A DNA stretch of 13,054 nt from an uncultured Bacteroides sp. (GTDB lineage Bacteria; Bacteroidota; Bacteroidia; Bacteroidales; Bacteroidaceae). The position numbers and the translations under genes were made by a program. Positions 6,829 through 13,054 of the stretch are shown in pieces; position 1 is the stretch's first letter; each line of letters starts with the position of its first letter. The notes under the pieces were generated by a model that saw nothing but the letters and a program-made list of their open reading frames with translations, ran no database searches and was not told where the DNA came from. The stretch spans positions 1-13,054 of the forward strand of contig CABUKU010000045.1 in NCBI GenBank assembly GCA_902492205.1, written 5' to 3'.

Positions 6829-9120
6829 ATGGCTAAAATAACAAAAGAAGCAGCTTTGCTCTATCACTCACAGGGCAAACCGGGAAAGATTGAGGTAGTT
6901 CCTACCAAACCTTACAGTACTCAAACAGATCTATCGCTTGCATATTCGCCAGGGGTAGCAGAACCTTGTTTGGAAATCGAGAAAAATCCGCAAGACGCTT
7001 ATAAATATACAGCGAAAGGTAATTTAGTTGCAGTTATCTCAAATGGTACAGCCGTATTAGGGCTGGGAGATATAGGTGCACTGAGCGGCAAACCTGTCAT
7101 GGAAGGTAAAGGGCTCTTATTTAAAATATACGCCGGAATCGATGTATTCGATATCGAAGTAAATGAAAAAGATCCCGATAAATTTATCGAAGCGGTAAAA
7201 GCAATCGCTCCAACTTTTGGAGGTATCAATCTGGAAGACATCAAAGCACCGGAATGTTTCAAGATAGAACAACGTCTGAAAGAAGAACTGGACATTCCAG
7301 TGATGCACGATGACCAACATGGAACCGCAATTATCTCAAGTGCCGGATTATTAAATGCACTCCAAGTAGCCGGAAAGAAAATTGAAGACGTAAAAATCGT
7401 AGTTAACGGTGCGGGAGCTTCTGCAGTATCTTGTACCAAACTATACATTTCATTAGGTGCACGTCTTGAAAATATTGTCATGGTTGACAGTAAAGGAGTT
7501 ATCTCAAAGACACGCACTGACTTGAACGAACAAAAAAGCTATTTTGCTACCAATCGTACAGACATTCACACATTAGAAGAAGCAATTAAAGGAGCAGATG
7601 TATTCCTCGGATTGTCTAAAGGCAATGTGCTATCTCAGGACATGGTTCGCAGCATGGCAAAGCAACCCATTGTTTTCGCTCTTGCCAACCCAACCCCTGA
7701 AATCTCATACGAAGATGCAATGGCAGCACGTCCGGATGTGTTAATGGCAACAGGACGTTCCGATTATCCTAATCAGATTAATAATGTAATAGGGTTCCCA
7801 TATATCTTCCGTGGAGCATTGGATACACAAGCCAAGGCTATCAATGAAGAAATGAAACTGGCAGCCGTTCATGCTATTGCCGACCTCGCCAAACAGCCTG
7901 TTCCGGATGTGGTTAACGAAGCATACCATGTTAACAACTTCTCATTCGGACCGGAATACTTTATTCCGAAGCCTGTTGATCCACGCTTAATCACAGAAGT
8001 TTCCATGGCTGTTGCAAAAGCTGCCATGGACTCGGGAATAGCACGCAAACACATTGAAGATTGGGATGCTTATAAAGTACGTTTGCGCGAATTAATGGGA
8101 TATGAATCCAAGCTAACACGCCAACTTCATGAAACTGCCCGTTGTAATCCCCAACGTGTTGTGTTTGCCGAAGGTGGCCACCCCAACATGCTGAAAGCTG
8201 CCGTAGAAGCGAAAAGTGAAGGTATCTGCCATCCTATATTATTAGGTAACGACGAACGCATCGAGAAACTGGCAAAAGAACTTGATCTAAGTCTGGAAGG
8301 CGTTGAAATTATTAACTTACGCCATGACAACGAAGCAGAACGCCGCGAACGTTATGCCCGCATCCTTTCCGAGAAGCGTGCACGCGAAGGCGCCAACTAC
8401 CAAGAAGCAAACGACAAAATGTTCGAACGTAATTACTTTGGTATGATGATGGTGGAAACCGGAGAAGCCGACGCATTTATCACCGGGCTTTATACCAAAT
8501 ATTCGAATACCATCAAAGTAGCTAAAGAAGTTATCGGTATTCGTGACGAATACAAGCATTTTGGTACCATGCATATTTTAAATTCCAAAAAAGGAACTTA
8601 CTTCCTTGCAGATACACTGATTAACCGTCACCCCGATACAGAAACACTGACTGATATAGCTAAATTGGCAGATCAAACTGTACGTTTCTTCAATCATACC
8701 CCGGTAATGGCCATGTTGTCTTATTCAAACTTCGGTTCGGATCAGGCAGGTAGCCCGTTGAAAGTGCATCAAGCGGTAGATTATATGCAAAAAAACTATC
8801 CGGAACTGGCAATCGACGGCGAAATGCAAGTAAACTTTGCTATGAATACCAAACTGCGCGATGAAAAATATCCGTTTACCCGCTTAAAGGGGAAAGAAGT
8901 CAACACGTTGGTATTCCCTAATCTAAGTTCGGCAAACTCCGGTTACAAGTTAATTCAGGCAATGTGTCCGGATGCAGAATTTATCGGTCCGATACAGATG
9001 GGGCTGAACAAGCCTATCCATTTTACCGACATCGAAAGTTCCGTTCGCGATATTGTCAATATTACAGCAGTTGCGGTAATTGACGCAATCGTTGAAAAGA
9101 AAAAAAATAACTGCAAATAA
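6829..9120 (+). CDS. maeB: NADP-type malic enzyme with C-terminal phosphotransacetylase-like domain
   Basis: This cytoplasmic enzyme performs oxidative decarboxylation of malate to pyruvate and CO2 with reduction of NAD(P)+. At 763 residues it matches the two-domain MaeB class. The N-terminal catalytic half (about 1-425) shows AYSPGVAEPC (Tyr39), EGKGLLFK (Lys94), the metal-site segment NLEDIKAPECF (134-144, with Glu136 and Asp137) and HDDQHGTA (160-167), and the nucleotide fold VVNGAGASAV (191-200). The C-terminal half (about 430-760) is a PTA_PTB domain (RVVFAEGGHPNM, ADAFITGLYTKY). In this class it is usually regulatory, sensing acetyl-CoA or related metabolites rather than acting as an acetyltransferase. 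The coenzyme preference is inferred from family membership. The gene sits next to glutamate dehydrogenase, fitting a role in supplying reductant and pyruvate. The ATG at 6829 is supported by the conserved N-terminus and by an upstream -7 element. Confidence 0.96.
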   Translation: MAKITKEAALLYHSQGKPGKIEVVPTKPYSTQTDLSLAYSPGVAEPCLEIEKNPQDAYKYTAKGNLVAVISNGTAVLGLGDIGALSGKPVMEGKGLLFKIYAGIDVFDIEVNEKDPDKFIEAVKAIAPTFGGINLEDIKAPECFKIEQRLKEELDIPVMHDDQHGTAIISSAGLLNALQVAGKKIEDVKIVVNGAGASAVSCTKLYISLGARLENIVMVDSKGVISKTRTDLNEQKSYFATNRTDIHTLEEAIKGADVFLGLSKGNVLSQDMVRSMAKQPIVFALANPTPEISYEDAMAARPDVLMATGRSDYPNQINNVIGFPYIFRGALDTQAKAINEEMKLAAVHAIADLAKQPVPDVVNEAYHVNNFSFGPEYFIPKPVDPRLITEVSMAVAKAAMDSGIARKHIEDWDAYKVRLRELMGYESKLTRQLHETARCNPQRVVFAEGGHPNMLKAAVEAKSEGICHPILLGNDERIEKLAKELDLSLEGVEIINLRHDNEAERRERYARILSEKRAREGANYQEANDKMFERNYFGMMMVETGEADAFITGLYTKYSNTIKVAKEVIGIRDEYKHFGTMHILNSKKGTYFLADTLINRHPDTETLTDIAKLADQTVRFFNHTPVMAMLSYSNFGSDQAGSPLKVHQAVDYMQKNYPELAIDGEMQVNFAMNTKLRDEKYPFTRLKGKEVNTLVFPNLSSANSGYKLIQAMCPDAEFIGPIQMGLNKPIHFTDIESSVRDIVNITAVAVIDAIVEKKKNNCK

Positions 9121-9227
9121 GAAGATTCTTCTTTTTACCATATCCATTGCCGGCCCGATCTGCAATCTTGTATATTCAAACAAGAATGCCGTTCTTGCCG
9201 GCAATGATATTAATATCACTTTGAAAC
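9121..9227. repeat. Hairpin-rich spacer after the malic enzyme gene
   Basis: A weak AAGAAG-ATT-CTTCTT hairpin followed by T residues (9119-9136) could attenuate transcription after the malic enzyme. A 9-bp perfect inverted repeat, ATTGCCGGC (9146-9154) and GCCGGCAAT (9197-9205), encloses 42 bases. Inside, CAAGAA (9181-9186) can pair with TTCTTG (9192-9197), or CAAGA with TCTTG (9166-9170). A 14-bp perfect palindrome, TGATATTAATATCA (9205-9218), ends 9 bases before the next start codon. The arms overlap, so some structures exclude others. Confidence 0.5.
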
Positions 9228-9404
9228 ATGAGAAAGCCTTTATCAAAATCACAAATAGTTTGTCTTTTTCTTCTTTGGATAGCACTTTGTTATATAGTTA
9301 TTATAACAGCCGAGCGAATTGACGGCGTTACCATTCTTTCCATTATAATATCGGGAGCATTGGTCTTTATACCTTTATATAAGTCTTTCAAGAAAAACAA
9401 ATAG
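9228..9404 (+). CDS. Small two-segment membrane protein, unknown function
   Basis: This 58-residue ORF starts at ATG 9228 (MRKPLSKSQIV) and stops at TAG 9402-9404. Its layout is strongly that of a membrane protein: a basic N-terminus, a hydrophobic segment at about 10-27 (VCLFLLWIALCYIVIIT), a short charged turn (AERIDG, about 29-34), a second hydrophobic segment at about 35-51 (VTILSIIISGALVFIPL) and a basic tail (YKSFKKNK). By the positive-inside rule both ends should face the cytoplasm. It follows the malic enzyme by 107 bases in the same direction and precedes the gdhA promoter, so it may be a minor cistron of the maeB transcript; no promoter of its own is seen. I do not recognise a family. 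The hydrophobic pattern and clean charge distribution argue against a chance ORF, but conservation is untested. Confidence 0.65.
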   Translation: MRKPLSKSQIVCLFLLWIALCYIVIITAERIDGVTILSIIISGALVFIPLYKSFKKNK

Positions 9405-9476
9405 TATCTTTTTACTTCTTTTATTCAACTAAATAAAGCAATTTGATATTTTATTTAGCATTTTATTTATAATTTG

Positions 9477-9507
9477 TTTGGAGATTCAATTTTATTATTT
9501 ACATTTG
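9477..9507 (+). promoter_or_regulatory. Bacteroidales-type promoter of gdhA
   Basis: TTTG (9477-9480), a 19-base spacer and TACATTTG (9500-9507) match the Bacteroidales primary-sigma consensus at both elements. Transcription should begin near 9513, giving a leader of about 60 A-rich bases before the gdhA ATG at 9572. The strength of the match fits a highly expressed housekeeping gene. Confidence 0.88.
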
Positions 9508-9571
9508 CAACCGAATCAAGAAGCAAGTAAAGAAACAATTAAATCTATAAAACCAATAAAAGAAAAAGATT

Positions 9572-10906
9572 ATGAATGCAGCTAAGGTATTAGAAGACTT
9601 AAAGAGAAGATTTCCCAATGAACCGGAGTATCATCAAGCAGTAGAAGAAGTTATTTCTACTATTGAAGAAGAATATAACAAACACCCGGAATTCGACAAA
9701 GCAAACTTAATCGAACGTTTATGTATTCCAGATAGAGTGTACCAGTTCCGCGTTACCTGGATGGACGATAAAGGCAATGTTCAAACCAACATGGGTTACC
9801 GTGTACAACACAACAATGCTATCGGCCCGTATAAAGGCGGTATCCGTTTCCACAGTTCAGTCAACCTTGGTATTCTAAAGTTCTTAGCTTTTGAACAAAC
9901 ATTCAAGAATTCTTTGACTACTCTCCCGATGGGTGGTGGTAAAGGAGGTTCGGATTTCTCTCCACGTGGCAAGTCTACTGCCGAAATCATGCGCTTTTGT
10001 CAAGCATTCATGCTTGAATTGTGGCGTCACATCGGTCCTGAAACAGATGTCCCTGCCGGTGATATTGGTGTAGGTGGTCGCGAAGTTGGTTTCATGTTCG
10101 GTATGTATAAAAAACTCACTCACGAATTTAGCGGTGTGTTAACCGGAAAAGGCCGTGAATTCGGAGGTTCTCTTATCCGTCCGGAAGCAACAGGTTATGG
10201 CAACATTTACTTCCTAATGGAAATGCTAAAAAGTAAAGGCACGGATTTGAAAGGTAAAGTATGCCTAGTATCCGGTGCAGGAAATGTTGCTCAATACACT
10301 GTAGAAAAAGTTATCGAACTTGGCGGTAAAGTAGTTACCATGTCAGACTCTGACGGATATATTTATGATCCTGATGGTATCGACCGCGAAAAGCTCGATT
10401 ATATCATGGAGCTTAAGAACCTTTACAGAGGACGTATCCGCGAATATGCAGAAAAATACGGTTGCAAATATGTAGAGGGAGCTAAACCTTGGGGTGAAAA
10501 ATGTGATATTGCTCTTCCATCTGCTACCCAGAATGAATTGAATGGCGACCACGCACGTGCACTTATAGCAAACGGTTGTATGGCAGTATCTGAAGGTGCA
10601 AACATGCCCTCTACTCCGGAGGCAGTCCGCGTATTCCAAGAAGCTAAAATTCTTTATGCTCCGGGTAAAGCAGCTAATGCAGGTGGCGTTTCCGTTTCAG
10701 GTCTTGAAATGACTCAAAACTCCATCAAATTAAGCTGGAGTGAAGAAGAAGTAGACGAAAAGTTGAAGAGCATCATGAAAAACATCCATGCAGCTTGCGT
10801 ACAATATGGTACGGAACCTGACGGTTATGTTAACTATGTGAAAGGTGCAAACGTTGCCGGCTTCATGAAAGTTGCCAAAGCAATGATGGCTCAAGGCATA
10901 GTATAA
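9572..10906 (+). CDS. gdhA: Glutamate dehydrogenase, hexameric family I
   Basis: This cytoplasmic enzyme catalyses reversible amination of 2-oxoglutarate with ammonium to L-glutamate, using NAD(P)H. At 444 residues it has the normal length of the small hexameric bacterial class. The substrate-binding region GPYKGGIRFH (Lys88), TFKNSLTTLPMGGGKGG (Lys112 and catalytic Lys124) and PAGDIG (Asp164) align with the known active-site residues of this family. The Rossmann motif is GAGNVA (235-240), followed by VVTMSDSDGY, where a Ser/Asp-rich segment replaces the single acidic residue typical of strictly NAD-dependent enzymes. NADPH use or dual cofactor use is therefore likely; from memory, the Bacteroides thetaiotaomicron enzyme of this type is reported to use both. 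It is monocistronic: it has its own promoter and a strong terminator 41 bases after the stop. Confidence 0.97.
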   Translation: MNAAKVLEDLKRRFPNEPEYHQAVEEVISTIEEEYNKHPEFDKANLIERLCIPDRVYQFRVTWMDDKGNVQTNMGYRVQHNNAIGPYKGGIRFHSSVNLGILKFLAFEQTFKNSLTTLPMGGGKGGSDFSPRGKSTAEIMRFCQAFMLELWRHIGPETDVPAGDIGVGGREVGFMFGMYKKLTHEFSGVLTGKGREFGGSLIRPEATGYGNIYFLMEMLKSKGTDLKGKVCLVSGAGNVAQYTVEKVIELGGKVVTMSDSDGYIYDPDGIDREKLDYIMELKNLYRGRIREYAEKYGCKYVEGAKPWGEKCDIALPSATQNELNGDHARALIANGCMAVSEGANMPSTPEAVRVFQEAKILYAPGKAANAGGVSVSGLEMTQNSIKLSWSEEEVDEKLKSIMKNIHAACVQYGTEPDGYVNYVKGANVAGFMKVAKAMMAQGIV

Positions 10907-10946
10907 ACTTTCGACAGGACATAGCTTAATAAAGTCATAGTTTAAC

Positions 10947-10990
10947 AAAGACCGTCTCAAAATCATATTTTGGGATGGTCTTTCTCTTTC
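10947..10990 (+). terminator. Strong rho-independent terminator of gdhA
   Basis: A 17-bp stem (10947-10963 pairing with 10967-10983, including two G-T wobbles) with a 3-base loop is followed by a T/C-rich tract (TTTCTCTTTCT). It begins 41 bases after the gdhA stop. The stem is flanked by AAA and TTT, so it may also stop leftward transcription coming from the ankyrin-repeat gene. Confidence 0.93.
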
Positions 10991-11023
10991 TATGTAATAT
11001 AACAAGAGATTTCAATTCTTACA

Positions 11024-11040
11024 TTCATTACCTTCATTCG
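11024..11040 (+). repeat. 17-base motif, copy 1
   Basis: TTCATTACCTTCATTCG is 14/17 identical to the reverse complement of 11385-11401, and also resembles 11339-11355. It marks the left limit of the repeat-bounded stretch that extends to about 11401. Internally CCTTCATT (11031-11038) also has a perfect inverted match, AATGAAGG, at 11094-11101. Confidence 0.45.
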
Positions 11041-11119
11041 TGCTGAAACGTGCTATTCATGGCTGTTAGCAGGTGAAGGCAAAGCATGAGGCAAATGAAG
11101 GGAATATAAGGCATGAAAA

Positions 11120-11151
11120 TTTGGAAATCCCGGAAATATTTCGTATATTTG
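11120..11151 (+). promoter_or_regulatory. Consensus promoter with no recognisable gene downstream
   Basis: TTTG (11120-11123), a 20-base spacer and TATATTTG (11144-11151) form a perfect two-element Bacteroidales promoter. Transcription should start near 11157 and run right. The next 300 bases encode no recognisable protein, and the first gene reached (ankyrin repeats) is on the opposite strand. The likely options are a small RNA, a remnant of a lost gene, or antisense transcription into the ankyrin gene. Confidence 0.6.
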
Positions 11152-11342
11152 TAGTATATGAAAAGGAACAAAACATTGTCATTTCCTTTATTATATTCCC
11201 ACCTAAACAAAGTTACACTACGTCTTCTTGCCAGTTACTGTACACTAACAAGCTAACATGCCCCGTTGTTTTCACTTAGTTGCCCTTATGTTTTTTTTAA
11301 ATGCCTTGATGTTTTCGATTAAACATGCACTGCAATCCGTCC

Positions 11343-11397
11343 TCACCTTCACCCGCTATATCCGATAAATAAAAGGTTTCAGGACGGGTGAAGGTGA
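11343..11397. repeat. 13-bp perfect inverted repeat
   Basis: TCACCTTCACCCG (11343-11355) and CGGGTGAAGGTGA (11385-11397) are perfect complements separated by 29 bases. A GTCCT (11339-11343)/AGGAC (11381-11385) pair overlaps the arms as an alternative. The stem is far more GC-rich than its surroundings. No T run follows on either strand, so a standard terminator is unlikely. Confidence 0.75.
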
Positions 11398-11480
11398 TGA
11401 AGGAGAAAAAGAAAAACTCTTGTTAATAGATTCATTGTATGATTAAAAATTTGTTCAAGTATCTTTAAACCACACCGTTT

Positions 11481-12122
11481 TTAGGGGTTAACTTTACCCA
11501 GAAGAGTGACTAATGAGTCATAATTATTACTCTTTGCTATTTGCAAAGGGGTTGAGCCATCTTGGTCGGTTACATTGCGGTCTACATTGTGTTTCAACAA
11601 TGCTTTTACGGTCTGGATATCGTTCCTTTGTGTCGCTTCAATTATGGGATAGAAAGTATAATCTCCACCGCAATTTCCAGCACCATTCGGATTCGCTCCT
11701 ACGTCTAACAACAACAAGGCAATCTCCGAGTTTGAGTTTATGCAGGCCAGCGACAGGGCTGTCAATCCATTTTCGTTATACACTTTATTTACATCCTCTT
11801 TTTGTGTAATCAAAAACTTTAATATATCGACCTTATTGAAGTAAACCGCCGCATAAACGATGTCGTATTCATAGAGGTCGTCCGAGAGGCATTGTTCTTT
11901 GTCCGCTCCATCATTAAGCAACTTTTTAACCCCTACTAAATCGCCTTTGCTACAAGCTTCACCCAGTCGTGTTGCCTTGTAGTTATCTATCTCGACGACA
12001 TATCCATCGATTTCCGTCGTATCTTGAGTGATAATTGCTGGATATGTGCTATCTGATTTTGATTGACAGAAAGAACAACCACAGAATGATAAGCACAAAA
12101 TTAAAGTCAGGATATTTTTCAT
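11481..12122 (-). CDS. Exported ankyrin-repeat protein
   Basis: This 213-residue protein has an N-terminal signal peptide (residues 1-19, MKNILTLILCLSFCGCSFC then QS). Cleavage before Gln20 is plausible. Cys14 and Cys16 are imperfect lipobox candidates, so lipidation is uncertain. Residues about 50-212 hold four to five ankyrin repeats: ATRLGEACSKGDLVGVKKLL (about 50-69), a degenerate one at about 85-112, GLTALSLACINSNSEIALLL (119-138) with DVGANPNG, PIIEATQRNDIQTVKALL (159-176), and DGSTPLQIAKSNNYDSLVTL (188-207). Ankyrin repeats bind protein partners and have no catalytic role; the partner is unknown. It lies 190 bases downstream of a same-strand lipoprotein gene and has its own -7 promoter candidate. 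It could be an envelope scaffold or an immunity-type protein. Confidence 0.88.
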   Translation of the reverse strand: MKNILTLILCLSFCGCSFCQSKSDSTYPAIITQDTTEIDGYVVEIDNYKATRLGEACSKGDLVGVKKLLNDGADKEQCLSDDLYEYDIVYAAVYFNKVDILKFLITQKEDVNKVYNENGLTALSLACINSNSEIALLLLDVGANPNGAGNCGGDYTFYPIIEATQRNDIQTVKALLKHNVDRNVTDQDGSTPLQIAKSNNYDSLVTLLGKVNP

Positions 12123-12176
12123 TATATATAATATATTAATTTATAATTTCAACATGAATAACAGATTCCTTACTAT

Positions 12177-12212
12177 CAAATCTAACAGAGCTACATTGTG
12201 AATATCCGCAAA
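12177..12212 (-). promoter_or_regulatory. Candidate promoter for the ankyrin-repeat gene
   Basis: On the minus strand TAGATTTG (12184-12177) matches TAnnTTTG exactly and lies about 55 bases before the ATG. A TTTG (12212-12209) lies upstream, but the spacing is 24 bases instead of 19-21. The -7 element is credible and the -33 element doubtful. Confidence 0.42.
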
Positions 12213-12312
12213 ATCAGCTCAATATAATAATTGAATGTCATAGAAAAGTTGTTTGTTCTTGTTTATTCAACTTTTATAAAGTATCTTGTTTCGGCAATTT
12301 TATATTTTGCAT

Positions 12313-12819
12313 TTACTTCTTCTTTTTTTGATACAGCAATATGTTAAATTTATCATAAGTGAGGCATAAAAAATCATCTGCAACTATTAGCGTTTGCCAG
12401 AGAGAGTAAGAATCAAATGAAAATTTATCATCGGTTTCATAATCAGAATCGAAATAGTCCACAAACCGTATATATGAGATCGAATCTGAAATATCACATC
12501 CATACTGTTTCAATAAATTAATATGATCCTCACCAATATAATACCTATCAGTGCCAAAATAGTGTTCAGTTTCATCTTTTTCGTACACAAACCGTGCTCG
12601 GTATCTATGCTTTACAGTTATGATTATAGTATCATGGCTAAATTGCACGGTCGTATTAAGTAGTACATTTCTCAGGGAATCACTAAGTGGATCATATTGA
12701 TATTCATGCAATCGCACCAAATCCCACTCTGTAACGTAGTCTGGAATTACTCTTTTTGTTTGAGCATCGCACGAAAAAAGCATAAATAGAACACCTACTA
12801 TTGTGATTATCTGTTTCAT
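12313..12819 (-). CDS. Lipoprotein of unknown family
   Basis: This predicted lipoprotein has 168 residues. Its signal (MKQIITIVGVLFMLFSC) has a good lipobox, LFSC, with Cys17 as the lipidated residue. The mature protein is rich in aromatic and acidic residues, with an apparent beta-strand rhythm (TVQFSHDTIIITVKHRYRA at about 57-75; TLIVADDFLCLTYDKFNILL at about 143-162) and an acidic stretch (DYFDSDYETDDKF, about 121-133). It ends in four Lys. I do not recognise a domain; a small beta-barrel or beta-sandwich is only a guess. Its ATG overlaps by one base the stop of a possible 38-codon ORF, and it precedes the ankyrin-repeat gene on the same strand. No Bacteroidales promoter is evident immediately upstream, so it may be read from a promoter further right. 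Confidence 0.8.
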   Translation of the reverse strand: MKQIITIVGVLFMLFSCDAQTKRVIPDYVTEWDLVRLHEYQYDPLSDSLRNVLLNTTVQFSHDTIIITVKHRYRARFVYEKDETEHYFGTDRYYIGEDHINLLKQYGCDISDSISYIRFVDYFDSDYETDDKFSFDSYSLWQTLIVADDFLCLTYDKFNILLYQKKKK

Positions 12820-12935
12820 TATTTATGATTTTTATAAACGTTATTTTTTAAAATATTTATCTCATTCTGCCGACGATCCTTTAGCCCTTTATTTAAACAA
12901 CTCATCTTTATCACCAAAGACATTATTTTCTTCAT
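12819..12935 (-). CDS. Possible 38-residue ORF overlapping the lipoprotein start
   Basis: An ATG at 12935 opens 38 codons (MKKIMSLVIKMSCLNKGLKD followed by a basic, Asn-rich tail). The stop is TAA at 12821-12819, whose last A is the first base of the lipoprotein ATG (TAATG). Such overlap is typical of translational coupling and occurs elsewhere in this window between the susD-like and tlpA-like genes. The peptide is very basic, has no membrane segment and resembles no family I know. AT-rich DNA gives short ORFs easily, so it could be a leader peptide, a degraded gene or chance. Confidence 0.3.
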   Translation of the reverse strand: MKKIMSLVIKMSCLNKGLKDRRQNEINILKNNVYKNHK

Positions 12936-12990
12936 TACATATAATCTCGAACTATTAATAATTTATTTTTCTCTGAGTTTCAATGAAGGG

Positions 12991-13053
12991 CTATTGCTTT
13001 TTAGTGGCTGTTTTCTTAACAATAACAGTAGTCAAACTATCCAGATCCCACTC
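12991..13053 (-). CDS. C-terminal end of a gene entering from the right
   Basis: On the minus strand only one frame is open from the window edge: twenty codons beginning EWDLDSLTTVIVKK, ending with a basic Lys-rich tail and TAG (12993-12991). The other two frames hit stops within the first seven codons. The composition is protein-like. The opening EWDL is also found in the downstream lipoprotein (EWDLVRL), where the underlying bases ATCCCACTCT are shared (compare about 12721-12730 with 13045-13054). This may hint at related genes in tandem, but the shared segment is too short to be sure. The product cannot be named. Confidence 0.45.
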   Translation of the reverse strand, partial: EWDLDSLTTVIVKKTATKKQ

Positions 13054-13054
13054 T

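Larger units (their letters stand above)
10991..11480. other. Gene-free region with repeats and an orphan promoter
   Basis: No protein gene is convincing in these 490 bases; frames here are short, lack family features and look like chance openings. What the region does hold is a consensus promoter (11120-11151), three copies of a 17-base motif, and a 13-bp perfect inverted repeat (11343-11397), each listed separately. Two tiny plus-strand ORFs follow the promoter: 11158-11256 (32 aa, starting at about the predicted transcription start) and 11258-11368 (36 aa, ending inside the inverted-repeat loop). Neither has a recognisable signature. The region could be a decayed mobile element or gene, or encode a non-coding RNA. 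Confidence 0.5.

Noticed and set aside
6999..7517. 172-codon minus-strand frame opposite the malic enzyme
   Set aside because: Shadow of a strongly conserved enzyme gene on the other strand; no protein features of its own.
11073..11279. Plus-strand 68-codon reading frame
   Set aside because: It begins upstream of the predicted promoter, has no family feature or membrane/signal pattern, and lies in repeat-rich spacer.
11158..11368. Two adjacent tiny ORFs (32 and 36 codons) behind the orphan promoter
   Set aside because: The first starts at about the transcription start itself, and neither has recognisable features. Kept only as a note in the region entry.
11481..12122. Classification of the ankyrin-repeat protein as a lipoprotein
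   Set aside because: The candidate Cys14 and Cys16 lack a canonical lipobox (no Leu/Ile/Val at -3 with Gly/Ala/Ser at -1 together); simple signal peptidase I cleavage before Gln is equally likely.
1..13054. tRNA, rRNA, CRISPR array, insertion sequence or integrase
   Set aside because: No cloverleaf, ribosomal sequence, regularly spaced repeats, transposase or recombinase signature was recognised by reading.

Overview
The window looks like a chromosomal segment of a Bacteroides-type gut bacterium. The evidence is a SusC/SusD outer-membrane pair, signal peptides ending before Gln (A|Q) or at a SusD-type lipoprotein Cys, an AT-rich base composition with A-rich start regions, and several matches to the Bacteroidales promoter (TTTG, 19-21 bases, TAnnTTTG). 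No tRNA, rRNA, CRISPR array or intact mobile element is visible. I do not assign a species.

Layout: (1) 1-356 is non-coding, with alternative hairpins and the terminator of the operon to its right. (2) 357-6352 is a minus-strand operon transcribed right to left: a SusC-like TonB-dependent transporter, a SusD-like surface lipoprotein, and a periplasmic TlpA-like thioredoxin protein. The genes are joined by a 12-base gap and a 1-base stop/start overlap. No carbohydrate-active enzyme, ECF sigma factor or anti-sigma gene lies in the window, so the ligand is unknown. (3) 6353-6828 is a divergent control region. It holds promoter candidates for both directions and, unexpectedly, a short stretch resembling the 3' end of a susC gene. 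(4) 6829-9120 encodes a two-domain malic enzyme. It is followed by a hairpin-rich spacer and a 58-residue membrane protein at 9228-9404. (5) 9572-10906 encodes a hexameric-type glutamate dehydrogenase with a textbook Bacteroidales promoter and a strong 17-bp-stem terminator. (6) 10991-11480 has no convincing gene, but contains a near-perfect promoter with nothing obvious behind it and three copies of a 17-base motif, two of which form a 13-bp inverted repeat. (7) 11481-13054 is a minus-strand accessory cluster: the tail of a gene entering from the right, a possible 38-codon ORF, a 168-aa lipoprotein of unknown family and an ankyrin-repeat exported protein.

How they may work together: the malic enzyme (malate to pyruvate with NAD(P)H formation) and glutamate dehydrogenase (ammonium assimilation using NAD(P)H) are neighbouring housekeeping genes linking central carbon, reducing power and nitrogen. 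The SusCD-TlpA operon is a nutrient-uptake system. The right-hand cluster resembles the small lipoprotein/ankyrin genes often seen as accessory or immunity-like cargo, but its function cannot be read from the sequence. The most unusual parts are the orphan promoter and repeat region at 11024-11403, the susC-like 3' remnant at 6665-6699, and the small ORFs at 9228-9404 and 12819-12935.
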